A stretch of 64,000 nucleotides of DNA from Actinomycetales bacterium (GCA_016711095.1 JADJTP010000003.1:124001-188000); one strand, 5' to 3'; positions 45,917-55,889 are shown, counted from the stretch's first letter. The notes: generated by a model from the sequence alone, not told the origin. A program made the numbers and translations.

Positions 45917-47800
45917 TCAGGGCACGAGGCGGGCGGCGCCCTTGTCGGCCGACTGCGCGAACAGCGCGAACAGGCGCAGGGCCGCCGACACCGCGCGCTC
46001 ACGGGCGACCGGTCGCCAGCCGACGGCATCCTGCTCGGCCCGCCGTCGGGCCAGTTCGTCGTCAGAGACGTGCAGGGTGACCCGGCGCTCGGGGATCGAG
46101 AACTCGATCTCGTCGCCGTCCCGGACCAGTCCGATCGGCCCGCCGGAGGCCGCTTCTGGCGAGACGTGGCCTACCGACAGCCCGGAGGACCCGCCGGAGA
46201 AGCGACCGTCGGTGATGAGCGCGCACTGGGGGCCGAGGCCGACCCCCTTGAGATAGGAGGTGGGATAGAGCATCTCCTGCATGCCCGGCCCACCCTTGGG
46301 GCCTTCGTACCGCACGACGACGACATCGCCCGCGACGATCTGACCCTCCAGGATCATCTCGACGGCCTGCTCCTGGCTCTCGGCGACCTTTGCCGGGCCG
46401 CGGAAGCGCCACTGGTGCTCGGGCACCCCGGCGGTCTTGACGATGCAGCCGTCGGGAGCAAGGTTGCCGGTCAGCACCGCCAGCCCCCCGTCGAGGGTGT
46501 AGGCGTGCTCGACGCTGCGGATGCACCCGTCCTGCGCGTCGGTGTCGAGGCTCGCCCAGCGGTTGGTCGAGGAGAACGCCTCGGTCGTGCGCACCCCACC
46601 GGGGGCGGCATGGAACAGCTCGTATGCCGCGTCGCTTGCCTTGCCACCCCGGATGTCCCACTCGCCGAGCCAGGAATCCAGGCTGGGGGCGTGCACGGCG
46701 TGGACGTCGGTGTCGAGCATCCCGGCCCGGTGCAGCTCGCCCATGATGGCCACGATGCCCCCGGCCCGGTGGACGTCCTCCATGTAATAGCGGTTGGTGT
46801 TGGGGGCGACCTTGCACAGGCATGGGGTGACCCGTGACAGCGCGTCGATGTCGTGCTGGTCGAAGTCGACCTCGGCCTCCTGGGCGGCGGCCAGCAGGTG
46901 CAGGATCGTGTTGGTCGAGCCGCCCATGGCGATGTCGACCCGCATCGCGTTGCTGAACGCCTGCCGGGTGAGGATCGAGCGTGGCAGGACGGACGCGTCG
47001 CCACCCTCGGTGGCCGGCAGCCCGCCGGCTGCGGACACGGCATACCAGCGGCGGGCCAGTTCGACGACGAGTCGACCGGCGTTCTGGAAGAGACCCTTGC
47101 GGGCGGCCGCTGTGGCCAGGGTCGACCCGTTGCCGGGCAGGGCGAGCCCGACGACCTCGAGCAGGCAGTTCATCGAGTTGGCGGTGAACATGCCCGAGCA
47201 GGAGCCGCAGGTCGGGCAGGCCGAGCGCTCGATCGTCGCGATGTCCGCGTCGCTGACGGTGTTGTCGACGGCCTTGGTCATTGCGTCGATGAGGTCCAGG
47301 CGGGTGGCCTTTGAGTCGACGGTCCCGTCGGCGCCGACCACCGCGGAGCCGGCCTCCATCGGACCGCCGCTCACGAACACGGTGGGGATGTTGAGACGCA
47401 GCGCCGCCAGGAGCATGCCGGGGGTGATCTTGTCGCAGTTGCTGATGCACACGAGGGCGTCGGCGGCATGGGCGTTGACCATGTATTCGACCGAGTCGGC
47501 GATGATCTCGCGGCTGGGCAGGCTGTAGAGCATGCCGTGATGACCCATGGCGATGCCGTCGTCGACGGCGATCGTGTTGAACTCGCGGGCCACTCCCCCG
47601 GCCTCTCGGACCGCGCCGGCGACGAGGTCACCGAGGTCTTTGAGGTGGACGTGGCCAGGGACGAACTGGGTGTAGGAGTTGGCCACGGCGACCATCGGCT
47701 TGCCGAAGTCGTCGTCGGTGAGCCCGGTCGCCCGCCACAGGGCCCTGGCCCCGGCCATGTTGCGGCCGTGGGTCGTTGTGCGTGAGCGCAGCGGGGGCAT
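45917..47800 (-). CDS. ilvD: Dihydroxy-acid dehydratase
   Basis: Third step of Val/Ile synthesis, an Fe-S enzyme. 627 aa. [28 protein letters not shown] with cluster cysteines, and [15 protein letters not shown] near the C-terminus. GAAGAGG precedes the ATG. It completes the pathway set on this side of the window, although it is separated from ilvBNC by the DDAH gene. Confidence 0.97.
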   Translation of the reverse strand: MPPLRSRTTTHGRNMAGARALWRATGLTDDDFGKPMVAVANSYTQFVPGHVHLKDLGDLVAGAVREAGGVAREFNTIAVDDGIAMGHHGMLYSLPSREIIADSVEYMVNAHAADALVCISNCDKITPGMLLAALRLNIPTVFVSGGPMEAGSAVVGADGTVDSKATRLDLIDAMTKAVDNTVSDADIATIERSACPTCGSCSGMFTANSMNCLLEVVGLALPGNGSTLATAAARKGLFQNAGRLVVELARRWYAVSAAGGLPATEGGDASVLPRSILTRQAFSNAMRVDIAMGGSTNTILHLLAAAQEAEVDFDQHDIDALSRVTPCLCKVAPNTNRYYMEDVHRAGGIVAIMGELHRAGMLDTDVHAVHAPSLDSWLGEWDIRGGKASDAAYELFHAAPGGVRTTEAFSSTNRWASLDTDAQDGCIRSVEHAYTLDGGLAVLTGNLAPDGCIVKTAGVPEHQWRFRGPAKVAESQEQAVEMILEGQIVAGDVVVVRYEGPKGGPGMQEMLYPTSYLKGVGLGPQCALITDGRFSGGSSGLSVGHVSPEAASGGPIGLVRDGDEIEFSIPERRVTLHVSDDELARRRAEQDAVGWRPVARERAVSAALRLFALFAQSADKGAARLVP

Positions 47801-47877
47801 GATGCACCTCTTCGATCTGGTGGCCTGACGGGCTGTTCACCAGGCTAATGCGGCGTGGCCCGCGACGGGCCGTCTGC

Positions 47878-48402
47878 TCAGCCGCGGCCGACGACGAAGT
47901 CGGCCAGCGAGGCGGTGCCGGGGCCGAGGTCGGCCCACTCACCGGCATACGTGAGCACCGCTAGGCCGCTGGTCGGGAAGCCTTGGTCGAGTCGAGCAAG
48001 CGCGTCGGGCGAGCCGGCCCCGTCGGCGAGCCTCGAGGCGAGCATCGGCATGCTCGGGGAGTGGCCGACGACGATGATCGTCGCGTAGTCACCGCCCTCA
48101 GTCTGGACGGCGTCCAACACACCCGAGATGCCGCCCTGATAGAGCTCCTTGCGCAGCGTCAACCGGGCGGCCCGCGCCCCGCCCCCGACGGCGGCCTCCC
48201 ACGTCTGACGGGTGCGGGTCGAGGTCGAGCACAGCACTAGGTCGGCCATGATCTTCTGCTTTGCCAGCCAGCTCCCGATCTCGGTGCCGTCGCGCCATCC
48301 GCGCTCGGTGAGCTGGCGGGAGTAGTCATCGACGCCGAAGGTGTGCTCCGACTTGGAGTGACGCAGAAGCAGCAGGCGCTTGGGGGGAGCTGGATCGCTC
48401 AT
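47878..48402 (-). CDS. SixA-type histidine phosphatase
   Basis: 174 aa. RLLLLRHSKSE with the catalytic His and VVGHSPSMPML with the second. Family members dephosphorylate phospho-His or small phosphate esters. Lies 20 bp downstream of the 2-hydroxyacid dehydrogenase gene. Confidence 0.88.
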   Translation of the reverse strand: MSDPAPPKRLLLLRHSKSEHTFGVDDYSRQLTERGWRDGTEIGSWLAKQKIMADLVLCSTSTRTRQTWEAAVGGGARAARLTLRKELYQGGISGVLDAVQTEGGDYATIIVVGHSPSMPMLASRLADGAGSPDALARLDQGFPTSGLAVLTYAGEWADLGPGTASLADFVVGRG

Positions 48403-48422
48403 GCCCTAGAGCATGCCCCCAG

Positions 48423-49466
48423 TCAGGGCTTCTCCGCCAGCCCGGGCCCGGCGACGACGTGGTGCAACGGCTGGCCGGCGGCATACCGTCGCAGTTGGTT
48501 GCGCAGCAGTGGGATGATCCGCGGGGCGAAACTGTCGGCCGCGCCGCCGACGTGGGGGGCGATGAGCACCCCCGGCGTCCGCCACAGTGGGTGCCCGGTC
48601 GGCAGCGGTTCCGGGTCGGTGACGTCGAGCGCGGCCCGCAGCCGGCCTGTCGATGTCTGAGCGAGCAGGGCGTCGGTGTCGACGATGGCGCCGCGGGCGA
48701 TATTGACGAGTAGGGCACCGTCGGGCATCGCGGAGAGGAAGCTGGCGTCGACCAGGCCGCGGGTCGCGTCGGACAGCGGGGTGACGAGCACGACGATGTC
48801 GTGTCGAGGCAGCAGCTCGGGAAGGGCTGCGATGCCATGGACGGTGTCGACGAACTCGTCGCCGGGGCGTCCGCTGGACGCGACCGCCGTGAGGGTCACC
48901 TCGAAGGGGGCCAGGCGAGCGGCGATCGCCCGGCCGATCCGGCCGTAGCCGACAATGAGGACGCGCCGGTCGGCCAGGGCTGGGGCGAAACTCGTCGGCG
49001 GCCGCCATTCGCCGCGCTCTTGCGCCAACACCCACTGCGGTATGCCGCGTTGCGCGGCGAGGATCAGGGCGACGGCGAACTCGGCGGTCGCGGGGTCGTG
49101 GACGCCGGCGGCGTTGCAGAGGGTGACGCCGTCGGGAAGGTAGGGCAGGGCGGCGTCATAACCGGCGACGAGGAGCTGGAGGACCTCGAGATTGGGCAGG
49201 GAGGCGAGGCGGGCCAGCCTGGGCGGCGGGCCCATCGGCGGCACGACCAGGGTGACCGCACTCTTGGACGGTAGCGCTGCACTGACGCCTTCGCCGGAGC
49301 TGTCGGACCTATCCGAGCCGTCCGAGCCGTCCGAGCCGTCCGAGCCGTCCGAGCGGTCCGAGCTGTCGCTGAGGTCGGCGGTGACATCCCAAGCTCGGAT
49401 ATCGAGACCCTCGACGGGGCCAACCTCTTCGACCCAATCTGGGCCCGGCAGAGTCACGGTTCGCAT
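48423..49466 (-). CDS. D-isomer-specific 2-hydroxyacid dehydrogenase with a Ser-Asp-Gly repeat insert
   Basis: 347 aa. NAD domain VLIVGYGRIGRAIAARLAPF; catalytic NIARGAIVDTDALLAQ (Arg) and APHVGGAADSF (His). Residues about 33-55 are an insert of DGS/SDG repeats, not part of the family fold. Substrate unknown. Confidence 0.9.
   Translation of the reverse strand: MRTVTLPGPDWVEEVGPVEGLDIRAWDVTADLSDSSDRSDGSDGSDGSDGSDRSDSSGEGVSAALPSKSAVTLVVPPMGPPPRLARLASLPNLEVLQLLVAGYDAALPYLPDGVTLCNAAGVHDPATAEFAVALILAAQRGIPQWVLAQERGEWRPPTSFAPALADRRVLIVGYGRIGRAIAARLAPFEVTLTAVASSGRPGDEFVDTVHGIAALPELLPRHDIVVLVTPLSDATRGLVDASFLSAMPDGALLVNIARGAIVDTDALLAQTSTGRLRAALDVTDPEPLPTGHPLWRTPGVLIAPHVGGAADSFAPRIIPLLRNQLRRYAAGQPLHHVVAGPGLAEKP
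49312..49365 (-). repeat. 9-bp tandem repeat encoding (SDG)n in the 2-hydroxyacid dehydrogenase
   Basis: Six units of TCCGAGCCG (plus strand), the first four identical, the last two with one change each. In frame with the gene. Confidence 0.9.
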
Positions 49467-49579
49467 GGGGCGACGTTAGCGCCCCAGGCTGACTGCCCGC
49501 GTGAGGGACTGTGGGCCTGGCCAAAGTCGGGGCGTTGAAGGCGTGGCAGCCGGAGCTTGTGAGGGTGCTGTCCCGCCCG

Positions 49580-50746
49580 TTAGGTGGCGATGGGGAAGTG
49601 TGGGTAGGCCGATGAGCGTCCCTGGAAGGACAGGACCGCCGGGTTCTGCACGACGCCCTCGCGGATCTCGACCGCTCGGCGGATCGTCGGGTCCCGGTCC
49701 CACTCGACCGGGCCGCCCATGACCACGGGGAGGAAGGGCAGCAGCGCGTCGCTGTTCATCCAGGTCGAGGCCCTCCACAGGTAGGACGGGCTGTGGTCGA
49801 CCGCGTAATAGAGGACGTTGTCGCCGACCACAAATGTCGGGTCCGCGAACGAGGTAGGTCGGGCCCAGCTGAACCCCATCCCTTCGTCGCATGACACGTC
49901 GATCAGCAGCCCCCCGGAGGCCATGTCGGTCAGGTCCTCCTCGGTCATGAAGATCTCGGGGGCGTCGGTGTCCTGCAGGACGCAATTGACGACAATGTCG
50001 TGGCCGGCCAGGAACCGCCCGACGGGGGCCCGGCCCGTCTCGGTGAGCACGTGGCGGATCCCAGCGTTCGGCTCATCGAGGTCGAAGTGGACGAGCCTGG
50101 CGGAGTGGATCGGCGCTGCAACGGCGGCGACCTGCCGGTGGGTGAGCACCTGCACGTCGTGCACGCCCAGTGCGTCCAGCGCCGTGACCGCACCCCGAGC
50201 GGTCGCGCCGAAGCCGATAACGACCGCGCGCAGGCGGGGGCCGTAGTCACCGGTGAGGCCCGCCAGCGCCATCGCGTGCAGCACCGAGCAGTAGCCAGCC
50301 AACTCGTTGTTGGCATGAAACACGTGCAGGCCGAACGACCCGTCCCGACGCCAGTGGTTCATCGCCTCGAAGGCGATGAGCGTGAGCCGCTTGTCGATGG
50401 CGAGCTGGGTCAGTTGTGGATCCTGCACGGCGTGCGGCCATCCCCACAGGACCTGCCCTGGCCGCAGCGCCTCAACGTCGGCGAGCATCGGCTTGGGCTG
50501 AAGGATGACGTCGCACTCGGCGATGAGCTGCTCGCGGGTGCGAAGGCCGCCCACGGTCCGCGTGAGGTCGTCGTCGCGGCACCCGAACGCGGCGGCGTAC
50601 CCGTGCTCGAGGAAAATCCGCTCGCGCAGGTGCGCGGGGATACGCGGCAGATGCGCCGGGTGCAGGGCCAAGCGGCGCTCGTTTTCCTTCGACGACTGTC
50701 CCATCACGCCCAGGCGAAGACCCCCATCGCGGCTTTCACCCGTCAT
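49580..50746 (-). CDS. N5-(carboxyethyl)ornithine synthase-like (alanine dehydrogenase/PNT family)
   Basis: 388 aa. Shares with actinobacterial CeoS-annotated proteins the segments KENERRLALHPAHL, FLEHGYAAAFG, ECDVILQPKPML, ELAGYCSVLHA, VIGFGATARGA, DVSCDEGMGFSWARPT and YYAVDHSPSYLW. The family reductively joins pyruvate to the ornithine side chain; the real substrate here is not proven. The ATG at 50746 has AAGGGAG upstream. Last well-ordered gene before the accessory region. Confidence 0.82.
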   Translation of the reverse strand: MTGESRDGGLRLGVMGQSSKENERRLALHPAHLPRIPAHLRERIFLEHGYAAAFGCRDDDLTRTVGGLRTREQLIAECDVILQPKPMLADVEALRPGQVLWGWPHAVQDPQLTQLAIDKRLTLIAFEAMNHWRRDGSFGLHVFHANNELAGYCSVLHAMALAGLTGDYGPRLRAVVIGFGATARGAVTALDALGVHDVQVLTHRQVAAVAAPIHSARLVHFDLDEPNAGIRHVLTETGRAPVGRFLAGHDIVVNCVLQDTDAPEIFMTEEDLTDMASGGLLIDVSCDEGMGFSWARPTSFADPTFVVGDNVLYYAVDHSPSYLWRASTWMNSDALLPFLPVVMGGPVEWDRDPTIRRAVEIREGVVQNPAVLSFQGRSSAYPHFPIAT

Positions 50747-50949
50747 GCCGGCTCCCTTGCGCTCATACTCATTGGTCCACCGCCGGGGACAGTGTAAACG
50801 CACGCGGGGAGCGAGCACTTCGGCTGGCCGCAGGTCGCTGGCGGGCGACACCGGCGCCGCCTGCAGCCACTCTTGTCTGACTGCGTCCCGTGGGGTGGTG
50901 GGGTTTGGGGGTGACGGCGTGGCGTCCTGAGTGAGGGGCCACCGGCGAG

Positions 50950-52229
50950 ATTCTTGATGTGTACCGCCAAGCACGCATCTAAGGAGATCTCACCGATGGC
51001 CTTGTCTCAGTCTGCCTTGTCCGAGCTTCACGAGGTGTTCCGCTCCGGCGAGGGCACCGACTTCATCCGCGAGTGTCCGCGTCGCGATGCAGGAGTTGAT
51101 CGATGCTGAAGCGACCGCGGCGATCGGCGCTGGCCGGTACGAACGCACAGACACTCGCGCCACCGAGCGCAACGGGTCGCGTCCGCGGCTGCTGACCACG
51201 CACGCCGGCGACGTCCATTTGGCCGTGCCGAAGCTGCGGGCGGGCAGCTTCTTCCCGAGCATCCTGTCCCCGCGGCGGCGGATCGACCAGGCGCTGTACG
51301 CAGTGGTGATGGAGGCTTACGTCCATGGCGTGTCCACCCGCAGCGTCGATGACCTCGTCGTCGCCCTGGGCGGGACCGGGATCTCCAAGTCCGAGGTGTC
51401 GCGGATCTGTGCCGGCTGGACGAGGCGGTGGGGCGTTCCGCACCCGCCGCCTGGACCACACCGAGTTCCCGTACGTCTACCTCGACGCGACGTACCTGCA
51501 CGTGCGCTCTGAGCACGGCATGGTCACGTCCAAGGCTGTCGTGGTCGCCACCGGCGTCACCCGGCAGGGCCGCCGGGAGATCCTCGGACTGGACGTCGGC
51601 GACAGCGAGGACGAGGTGTTCTGGCGGGGATTCCTGACCGGGCTCAGAAGCGCGGCCTGGGCGGGGTCAAGCTCGTGATCTCCGATCAGCACGCGGGCCT
51701 CGTGGCTGCCATCGGGCGGGCGATGCAGGGCAGCAGCCACCAGCGGTGCCGGGTGCACTTCATCCGCAACGTCCTGGCGCACGTGGCCAAGGCCGAGATC
51801 GAGATGGTCGCCGCCGTGTTCCGCACGATCTTCGCCCAACCCGACCTAGCCTCGATGAGCAAGCAGTGGGACAAGGTCCGTGACGAGCTCGCCGCCCGAT
51901 ACCCCAAGATCGGGACCTTGATGGACCAGGCCAAGGCCGAGGTCCTCGCCTTCGCGGTCTTCCCCAGGGAGCACTGGCGCAAGATCTGGTCCACCAACCC
52001 GTTGGAGCGGCTCAACAAGGAGATCAAGCGCCGCGCCAGAGTCGTTGGGATCTTCCCCAACGAAGCCGCCGTCATCCGCCTCGTCGGCGCCGTCCTGGCC
52101 GACACCCACGACGAATGGGCCACCGACGAACGCCGCTACCTCTCCGAAGAATCCATGGCCAAGATCGGCAAGACCCACGATGATGGCTCCGTCGCCCTCA
52201 CGCAGGGGTGACCGGTCAACATCAAGATG
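50950..52229. mobile_element. IS256-family insertion sequence, degenerate
   Basis: A frameshifted IS256 transposase bounded by imperfect inverted ends: TCTTGATGTGTACCG at 50952-50966 and its counterpart (TCTTGATGTTGACCGG on the minus strand) at 52212-52227. The true outer ends probably extend some 15-20 bp on each side. No clear target duplication was recognised. Confidence 0.75.
50996..52211 (+). pseudogene. IS256-family transposase with three frameshifts
   Basis: The product can be pieced together from three reading frames. MALSQSALSELHEVF...DFIRE is in frame 1 up to about 51070. QELIDAEATAAIGAGRYERT through SEVSRICAG is in a second frame to about 51428. FPYVYLDATYLHVR through EDEVFWRGFLTGL is in a third frame to about 51645. 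VKLVISDQHAGLV onward to the stop is a further shift. The DDE residues are visible (LDAT, ISDQH, NPLERLNKE). AAGGAG lies upstream of the ATG. Inactive as read unless some shifts are sequencing errors. Confidence 0.88.
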
Positions 52230-52348
52230 ACCTCAAAGCCCACCACTCCGCGGGACTCTTACCTCTTGTCTCGACCGAGGCTACGGTTGACCCGCTTGTC
52301 CTACGCACGTTTTGCGTTGAGATCGGGTTCAGCAGAGGGGCGCATTCG

Positions 52349-52864
52349 ATGATCCTTCCGAAGGTCAGGGACCCTCGGTTCGTGACGATTCGGCGCGGTG
52401 GGACCCTCACGGATGCGGATCACCACCTGCTTGCGCTGTGGGCCGCCTCGTGCGCAGAGCACGTTCTGCCCCTTTTCGAGTCGGCCCAGCCTGGCGACCT
52501 ACGACCGCGTCACGCGATAGAGGCTGCCCGCGCCTGGAGCCGAGGCGAGATGACGATGATGGATGCTCGCGCGGCCGGTGGCCATGCCATGGGCGCGGCC
52601 CGACCGCTGACCGGCGCGGCACGGTTCGCCGCTTACGCGGCTGGCCAGGCGGGCGCAGTAGCTCACGTCGCCGCGCACGAGCTCGGTGCTGCCGCGTACG
52701 CGATCAAGGCCGTGCGTGCCGCCGCGCCGCAAGGGGAGCGCGAGGCCGCAGGGCGACGCGAGTGCCAGTGGCAGCGTGCCCAGCTCACGGGCCCAATTCG
52801 CGAGGCCGTCCTTGACGACCAGCGCCTGCGGAACGATATTTGCTGGTCAGTCTTCGACTGTTGA
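52349..52864 (+). CDS. Putative immunity protein (Imm5-like)
   Basis: 171 aa. MILPKVRDPRFVTIRRGGTL, DHHLLALWAASCAEHVLPLF, HAIEAARAWSRGEM and QRLRNDICWSVFD match proteins annotated as putative (Imm-5) immunity proteins. These protect against polymorphic toxins, but no toxin gene is nearby. The ATG at 52349 has AGAGGGG upstream; longer frames reach into the IS end. Confidence 0.75.
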   Translation: MILPKVRDPRFVTIRRGGTLTDADHHLLALWAASCAEHVLPLFESAQPGDLRPRHAIEAARAWSRGEMTMMDARAAGGHAMGAARPLTGAARFAAYAAGQAGAVAHVAAHELGAAAYAIKAVRAAAPQGEREAAGRRECQWQRAQLTGPIREAVLDDQRLRNDICWSVFDC

Positions 52865-52919
52865 GCCAGCGCCGACAACCGTGCGTCGGGCGAGCCCCGC
52901 CGAGTCCTGCTGAACGCGA

Positions 52920-53997
52920 CTAGGTGGAGGGTAAGCGGTCGTTGCGAGGTGGCGGGGTTTCCGCGTCGCCGCGGACGCCAAGGGCGTGGGAGAGCAGCAC
53001 GCGTCTGTTGTGGGTGCCGGTCTTGGAGAAGACGGACTTGAGGTGGTCCTGCACGGTATGGGGGGAAAGAGACATGCGCGAAGCTGCCTCGACCGTGGCG
53101 GTGCCTTGGGCCAGCAGAGTCAGCAGTTCACGTTCGCGGCTGGAGAGACCGTTCGCCCGGGAGAACATATCGAGGCGGTCGCCCGATGATGTGGGCTCGA
53201 TCGTCACGGCGATCAGGTCGCTTGGTTCCACGCGGGAGGCCCGTAGCGTGACCCAGACGCCGTCGTGCAGGTGAACTCGGGCCATCGCTTCATGTCCGTC
53301 CACCCCGTGCTGGCGCGCAAGGAGTTGGGCGGCGACGTTGTAGGCGCAGGCCGGGATGGGGGCCATCCCGCCCGGTTGCGGCAGCAACATGGCCAGCCAC
53401 TCCTGCGACGCACTCGTCTGGCCGACGATGCTCAGGTCGTCACGCAGCAGGAGCACGGCCGGGCCTGGGCTGAGCCGGGTTGGGGCGGCAGGCGCGACCG
53501 TGAAAGTGCGAGCCTGGCGCACCCGCAGAGCCGCGGTCAGCGTGGGGCGCCAGGTGGCGTAACAGGGCGACATCCTCGGCGGCATACGCGCGCTGGGACC
53601 ACAGGTCGAGGAACCCCCAGCACCCGAAACGGTCCTGGAAGACGACCGAGACCACATCCGCGACCCCGTACGAGTGCTGGACCTCGCGCCACAAGGGACT
53701 GTCCAGGAAGCGGTCACCCAGCGCCGAAGCGCCATCCAGGGACGTCCACCGGTTGATGGTCGTGAGGTACTTCAGCCGGACCACCGAGGGCAACAGGGTC
53801 AAGTCGGGCAGGTGCGCCAGCGGATCTACGCCCACCGTCGTGCCCGGGTCGGTCAGCACCCACGCATACCAGTCGAACCCCACGACGCGCCGAAGGCGGT
53901 CCAGAACCTCGGCACGGAACACCCGTGAGCCGGTCTGCTTCGCACCGAGGCGATCAACGGCTTCGCGGGTCAGCTGTCGAGCCGCGGGCTGGGCCAT
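52920..53997 (-). pseudogene. LuxR-family regulator split by a frameshift
   Basis: The N-terminal half (GAF-like sensor region, MAQPAARQLTREAVDRLGAK to LLRHLAP) and the C-terminal half (LTAALRVRQARTF to the end) are in different frames. An extra C in a CCCC run at 53544-53547 explains the shift. The C-terminus has the LuxR helix-turn-helix: LSSRERELLTLLAQGTATVE and SLSPHTVQDHLKSVFSKTG. An intact gene would be about 358 aa. It could be a sequencing error. Confidence 0.85.
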
Positions 53998-54072
53998 CCG
54001 TTCAGGCTAGCGGGCCATAAACCCCAGATAGTTGGGATGCCGCCGTGGCCGCTGCCAGCCGATGCTCGCTTG

Positions 54073-54363
54073 ATGATCACGTTGCGAATTGAGCACCCAA
54101 TCACTGACTACACCGTCTGGAAGCAGGCCTTCGACCGTTTCGCGGACATGCGCGCCGCGGGCGGGGTTTCCAGCCACGTCATCAGGCGCCCGGTCGATGA
54201 CCCCTGCTTCGTCATCGCCGACCTCGATTTCGACTCCGCCGAGGTGGCTCAAGCCTTTCTTGACACGCTACGGTCCCGAGTCTGGTCAACGCCGGCGAAT
54301 AGTCCCGCTCTGGCGGGAGATCCGCTCACCCGAATCCTGGTCACCGAGGAAGGTCCGGTATGA
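54073..54363 (+). CDS. Small conserved hypothetical protein (ferredoxin-like fold suspected)
   Basis: 96 aa starting MITLRIEHPITDYTVWKQAF. The pattern HPITDYTVWKQAFDRF and VIADLDFDSAEVAQAFLD resembles antibiotic-biosynthesis-monooxygenase-like dimeric folds; no firm family assignment. The frame extends 12 codons upstream. Confidence 0.6.
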   Translation: MITLRIEHPITDYTVWKQAFDRFADMRAAGGVSSHVIRRPVDDPCFVIADLDFDSAEVAQAFLDTLRSRVWSTPANSPALAGDPLTRILVTEEGPV

Positions 54364-54508
54364 GGCCCTCCGACATCGCACTGACGGACAGGCCGCTCAG
54401 GGTCACCGGTAGGTGACATCGCCCGCCGCAAACAGACCTTGAGCGACGGTCGCTGGGCGTCCTTTCGCCGCGAGCCGGGCGCCATCTGACGCGGTGGTGG
54501 TCTTGAGG

Positions 54509-54796
54509 TCAGGCGACGGGCTGGAGGGGCTGGACCTTGGGGACGCCGGCGGCGCGTTCGGCGGCGAGGTCGTGCGCTGCTTGCATCGCGAGCCAGGCGC
54601 GTGCGGTGCCGACGCCGGCCTCTTCGAGACGGACGGCCAAGTTGGAGCTGATCCGGGCGTGGCAGTGCAGCACTCGGCTAAGGGTCACTCGCGAGATCCC
54701 GAGCCGGGAGGCGGCCTCGCTGACGCTCAGGCCGAGATCGGCCAGGACGTCCTCGCGCAGGATCTCACCGGGGTGGACGGGGTTCTTCATTGTCAC
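54509..54796 (-). CDS. higA: HigA-type antitoxin
   Basis: 95 aa Xre-family antitoxin. NPVHPGEILREDVLADLGLS and VSEAASRLGISRVTLSRVLH are typical of HigA. GTG at 54796 with AGGAG upstream. Lies 20 bp downstream of higB; the toxin-first order is typical for HigBA. Confidence 0.92.
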   Translation of the reverse strand: MTMKNPVHPGEILREDVLADLGLSVSEAASRLGISRVTLSRVLHCHARISSNLAVRLEEAGVGTARAWLAMQAAHDLAAERAAGVPKVQPLQPVA

Positions 54797-54816
54797 GGCC
54801 GTTCTCCTTTCCTTAT

Positions 54817-55095
54817 CTAGTGGTAGTCCTGGTAGTCGACGAGCTCGACGTCGGAGTCGAGGAACCGGAACGTGACGCGCCAGTTGCCGTTGACCCAGAT
54901 TGAGTAGTGCCCGGCAAGGTCGCCTTTGAGCCGATGGGTTCGAAACGACGGGATGACTAGGTCCTCAGCGTTCTGGGCGACATCGAGGGCGGAGAGGATG
55001 CGTAGCAGTTTGGGGACGTGGTCAGCCTGGACGCCCTTCATCGTGCCGTGTCGGTGCAGCTTCTCCAGTCCCTTGTGTCGGAAGCTGACGATCAC
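54817..55095 (-). CDS. higB: HigB-type toxin (RelE-like mRNA interferase)
   Basis: 92 aa. SFRHKGLEKLHRHG, HVPKLLRILSALD, RTHRLKGDLAGHYSIWVNGN and WRVTFRF are the HigB/RelE pattern. Cuts mRNA on the ribosome (family knowledge). The GTG at 55095 follows a palindromic operator; an upstream in-frame start at 55131 would place the operator inside the coding region. Confidence 0.92.
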   Translation of the reverse strand: MIVSFRHKGLEKLHRHGTMKGVQADHVPKLLRILSALDVAQNAEDLVIPSFRTHRLKGDLAGHYSIWVNGNWRVTFRFLDSDVELVDYQDYH

Positions 55096-55104
55096 CCCAA
55101 CGAC

Positions 55105-55130
55105 TGTATCGCGTACCGCTACGCGATACA
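55105..55130 (-). promoter_or_regulatory. higBA operator with embedded promoter
   Basis: TGTATCGCGTA-ccgc-TACGCGATACA, perfect 11-bp arms. On the minus strand TTGTAT (-35), a 17-nt spacer and TACAGT (-10) overlie it, so a bound HigA dimer would block the polymerase. The higB start is 10 bp downstream. Confidence 0.88.
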
Positions 55131-55174
55131 AGTAGACCCATTGCCCTCGCTACCCAGTCCTCCGTATACGGCAT

Positions 55175-55360
55175 CCGAGCTCCTCTTGCGCGGCTCACTA
55201 GTGCGCGATCCCGGGTCGCCGCCAGCATGGACACCTGATCGGCATCGCCGGAGGGCCCCCGGTGGCAGGCGAGAGTGCGGCTCAAGCAGGGGTCAGCGCA
55301 GGGTGTGGCGCATGACGAGGCGTGGCATCTTGCTGGCCACGGCATCTGTCGTCCCGACCA
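55175..55360. repeat. Diverged 185-bp duplication, copy A
   Basis: Roughly 80% identical by eye to 59364-59548. It covers the 3' end of the GNAT gene (55293 onward) and about 115 bp of its downstream flank. Shared exact stretches include ACCTGATCGGCATCG and GCGCAGGGTGTGGCGCATGA. Confidence 0.8.
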
Positions 55361-55889
55361 CCGAGAAGCCGGCCTTCTCGAACATCGAGCGCGTGCCGAC
55401 GAACGCCATCGTGGTGTCCATCCGCCCGGGTGGGTCGACCGGGTGCGCCTCGACGGCCGGCGCGCCGTTCTCCGCCGCGTAGGCGAGTGCCCCAGCGAGC
55501 AGGCGCCCGACCACGCCCTGTCGCCGGTGCCCGCCCCGCACCACGATGCAGACGATGCTCCAGACCGGCAGGTCGTCGGTCGGCAGGATCAGCCCCGAGC
55601 GCGCCAGGCGAGGGATCTGCGACCGGGGCCCGATGTTGCACCACCCCACCGGCCGGCCGTTGAGGTAGCTGACGACCCCGGGAGGGTGCTCCTGTTCGCA
55701 CAATGCCCGCATCGCCCGCTCGCGACCGTCGGGCCCGTCACCACCGAGCTCCCGGATGTCCTGTTGTCGCAGTCGGTGCGAGAGGCACCAGCACGAGTCA
55801 GGCCGCCGGTTGGGGTTGACGATGTCGGCGAAGTCGTCGAACCGGTCCGGCGTGACCGGGTGCGTCTCCCACGTCTGCTCGGTGCTCAC
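55293..55889 (-). CDS. GNAT-family N-acetyltransferase
   Basis: 198 aa. N-terminal SCWCLSHRLRQQ, then GWCNIGPRSQIPRLARSG and IVVRGGHRRQGVVGRLLAGA with the acetyl-CoA loop, and MFEKAGFSVVGTTD near the end. Substrate unknown. Its last ~25 codons and downstream flank have a second, degraded copy near 59.5 kb. Confidence 0.85.
   Translation of the reverse strand: MSTEQTWETHPVTPDRFDDFADIVNPNRRPDSCWCLSHRLRQQDIRELGGDGPDGRERAMRALCEQEHPPGVVSYLNGRPVGWCNIGPRSQIPRLARSGLILPTDDLPVWSIVCIVVRGGHRRQGVVGRLLAGALAYAAENGAPAVEAHPVDPPGRMDTTMAFVGTRSMFEKAGFSVVGTTDAVASKMPRLVMRHTLR

Noticed and set aside
624..49047. The CGGCATAC octamer as a KOPS/FtsK-type polar motif
   Set aside because: Orientation is balanced (19 against 19) across the window; a polar motif should be skewed on one replichore.
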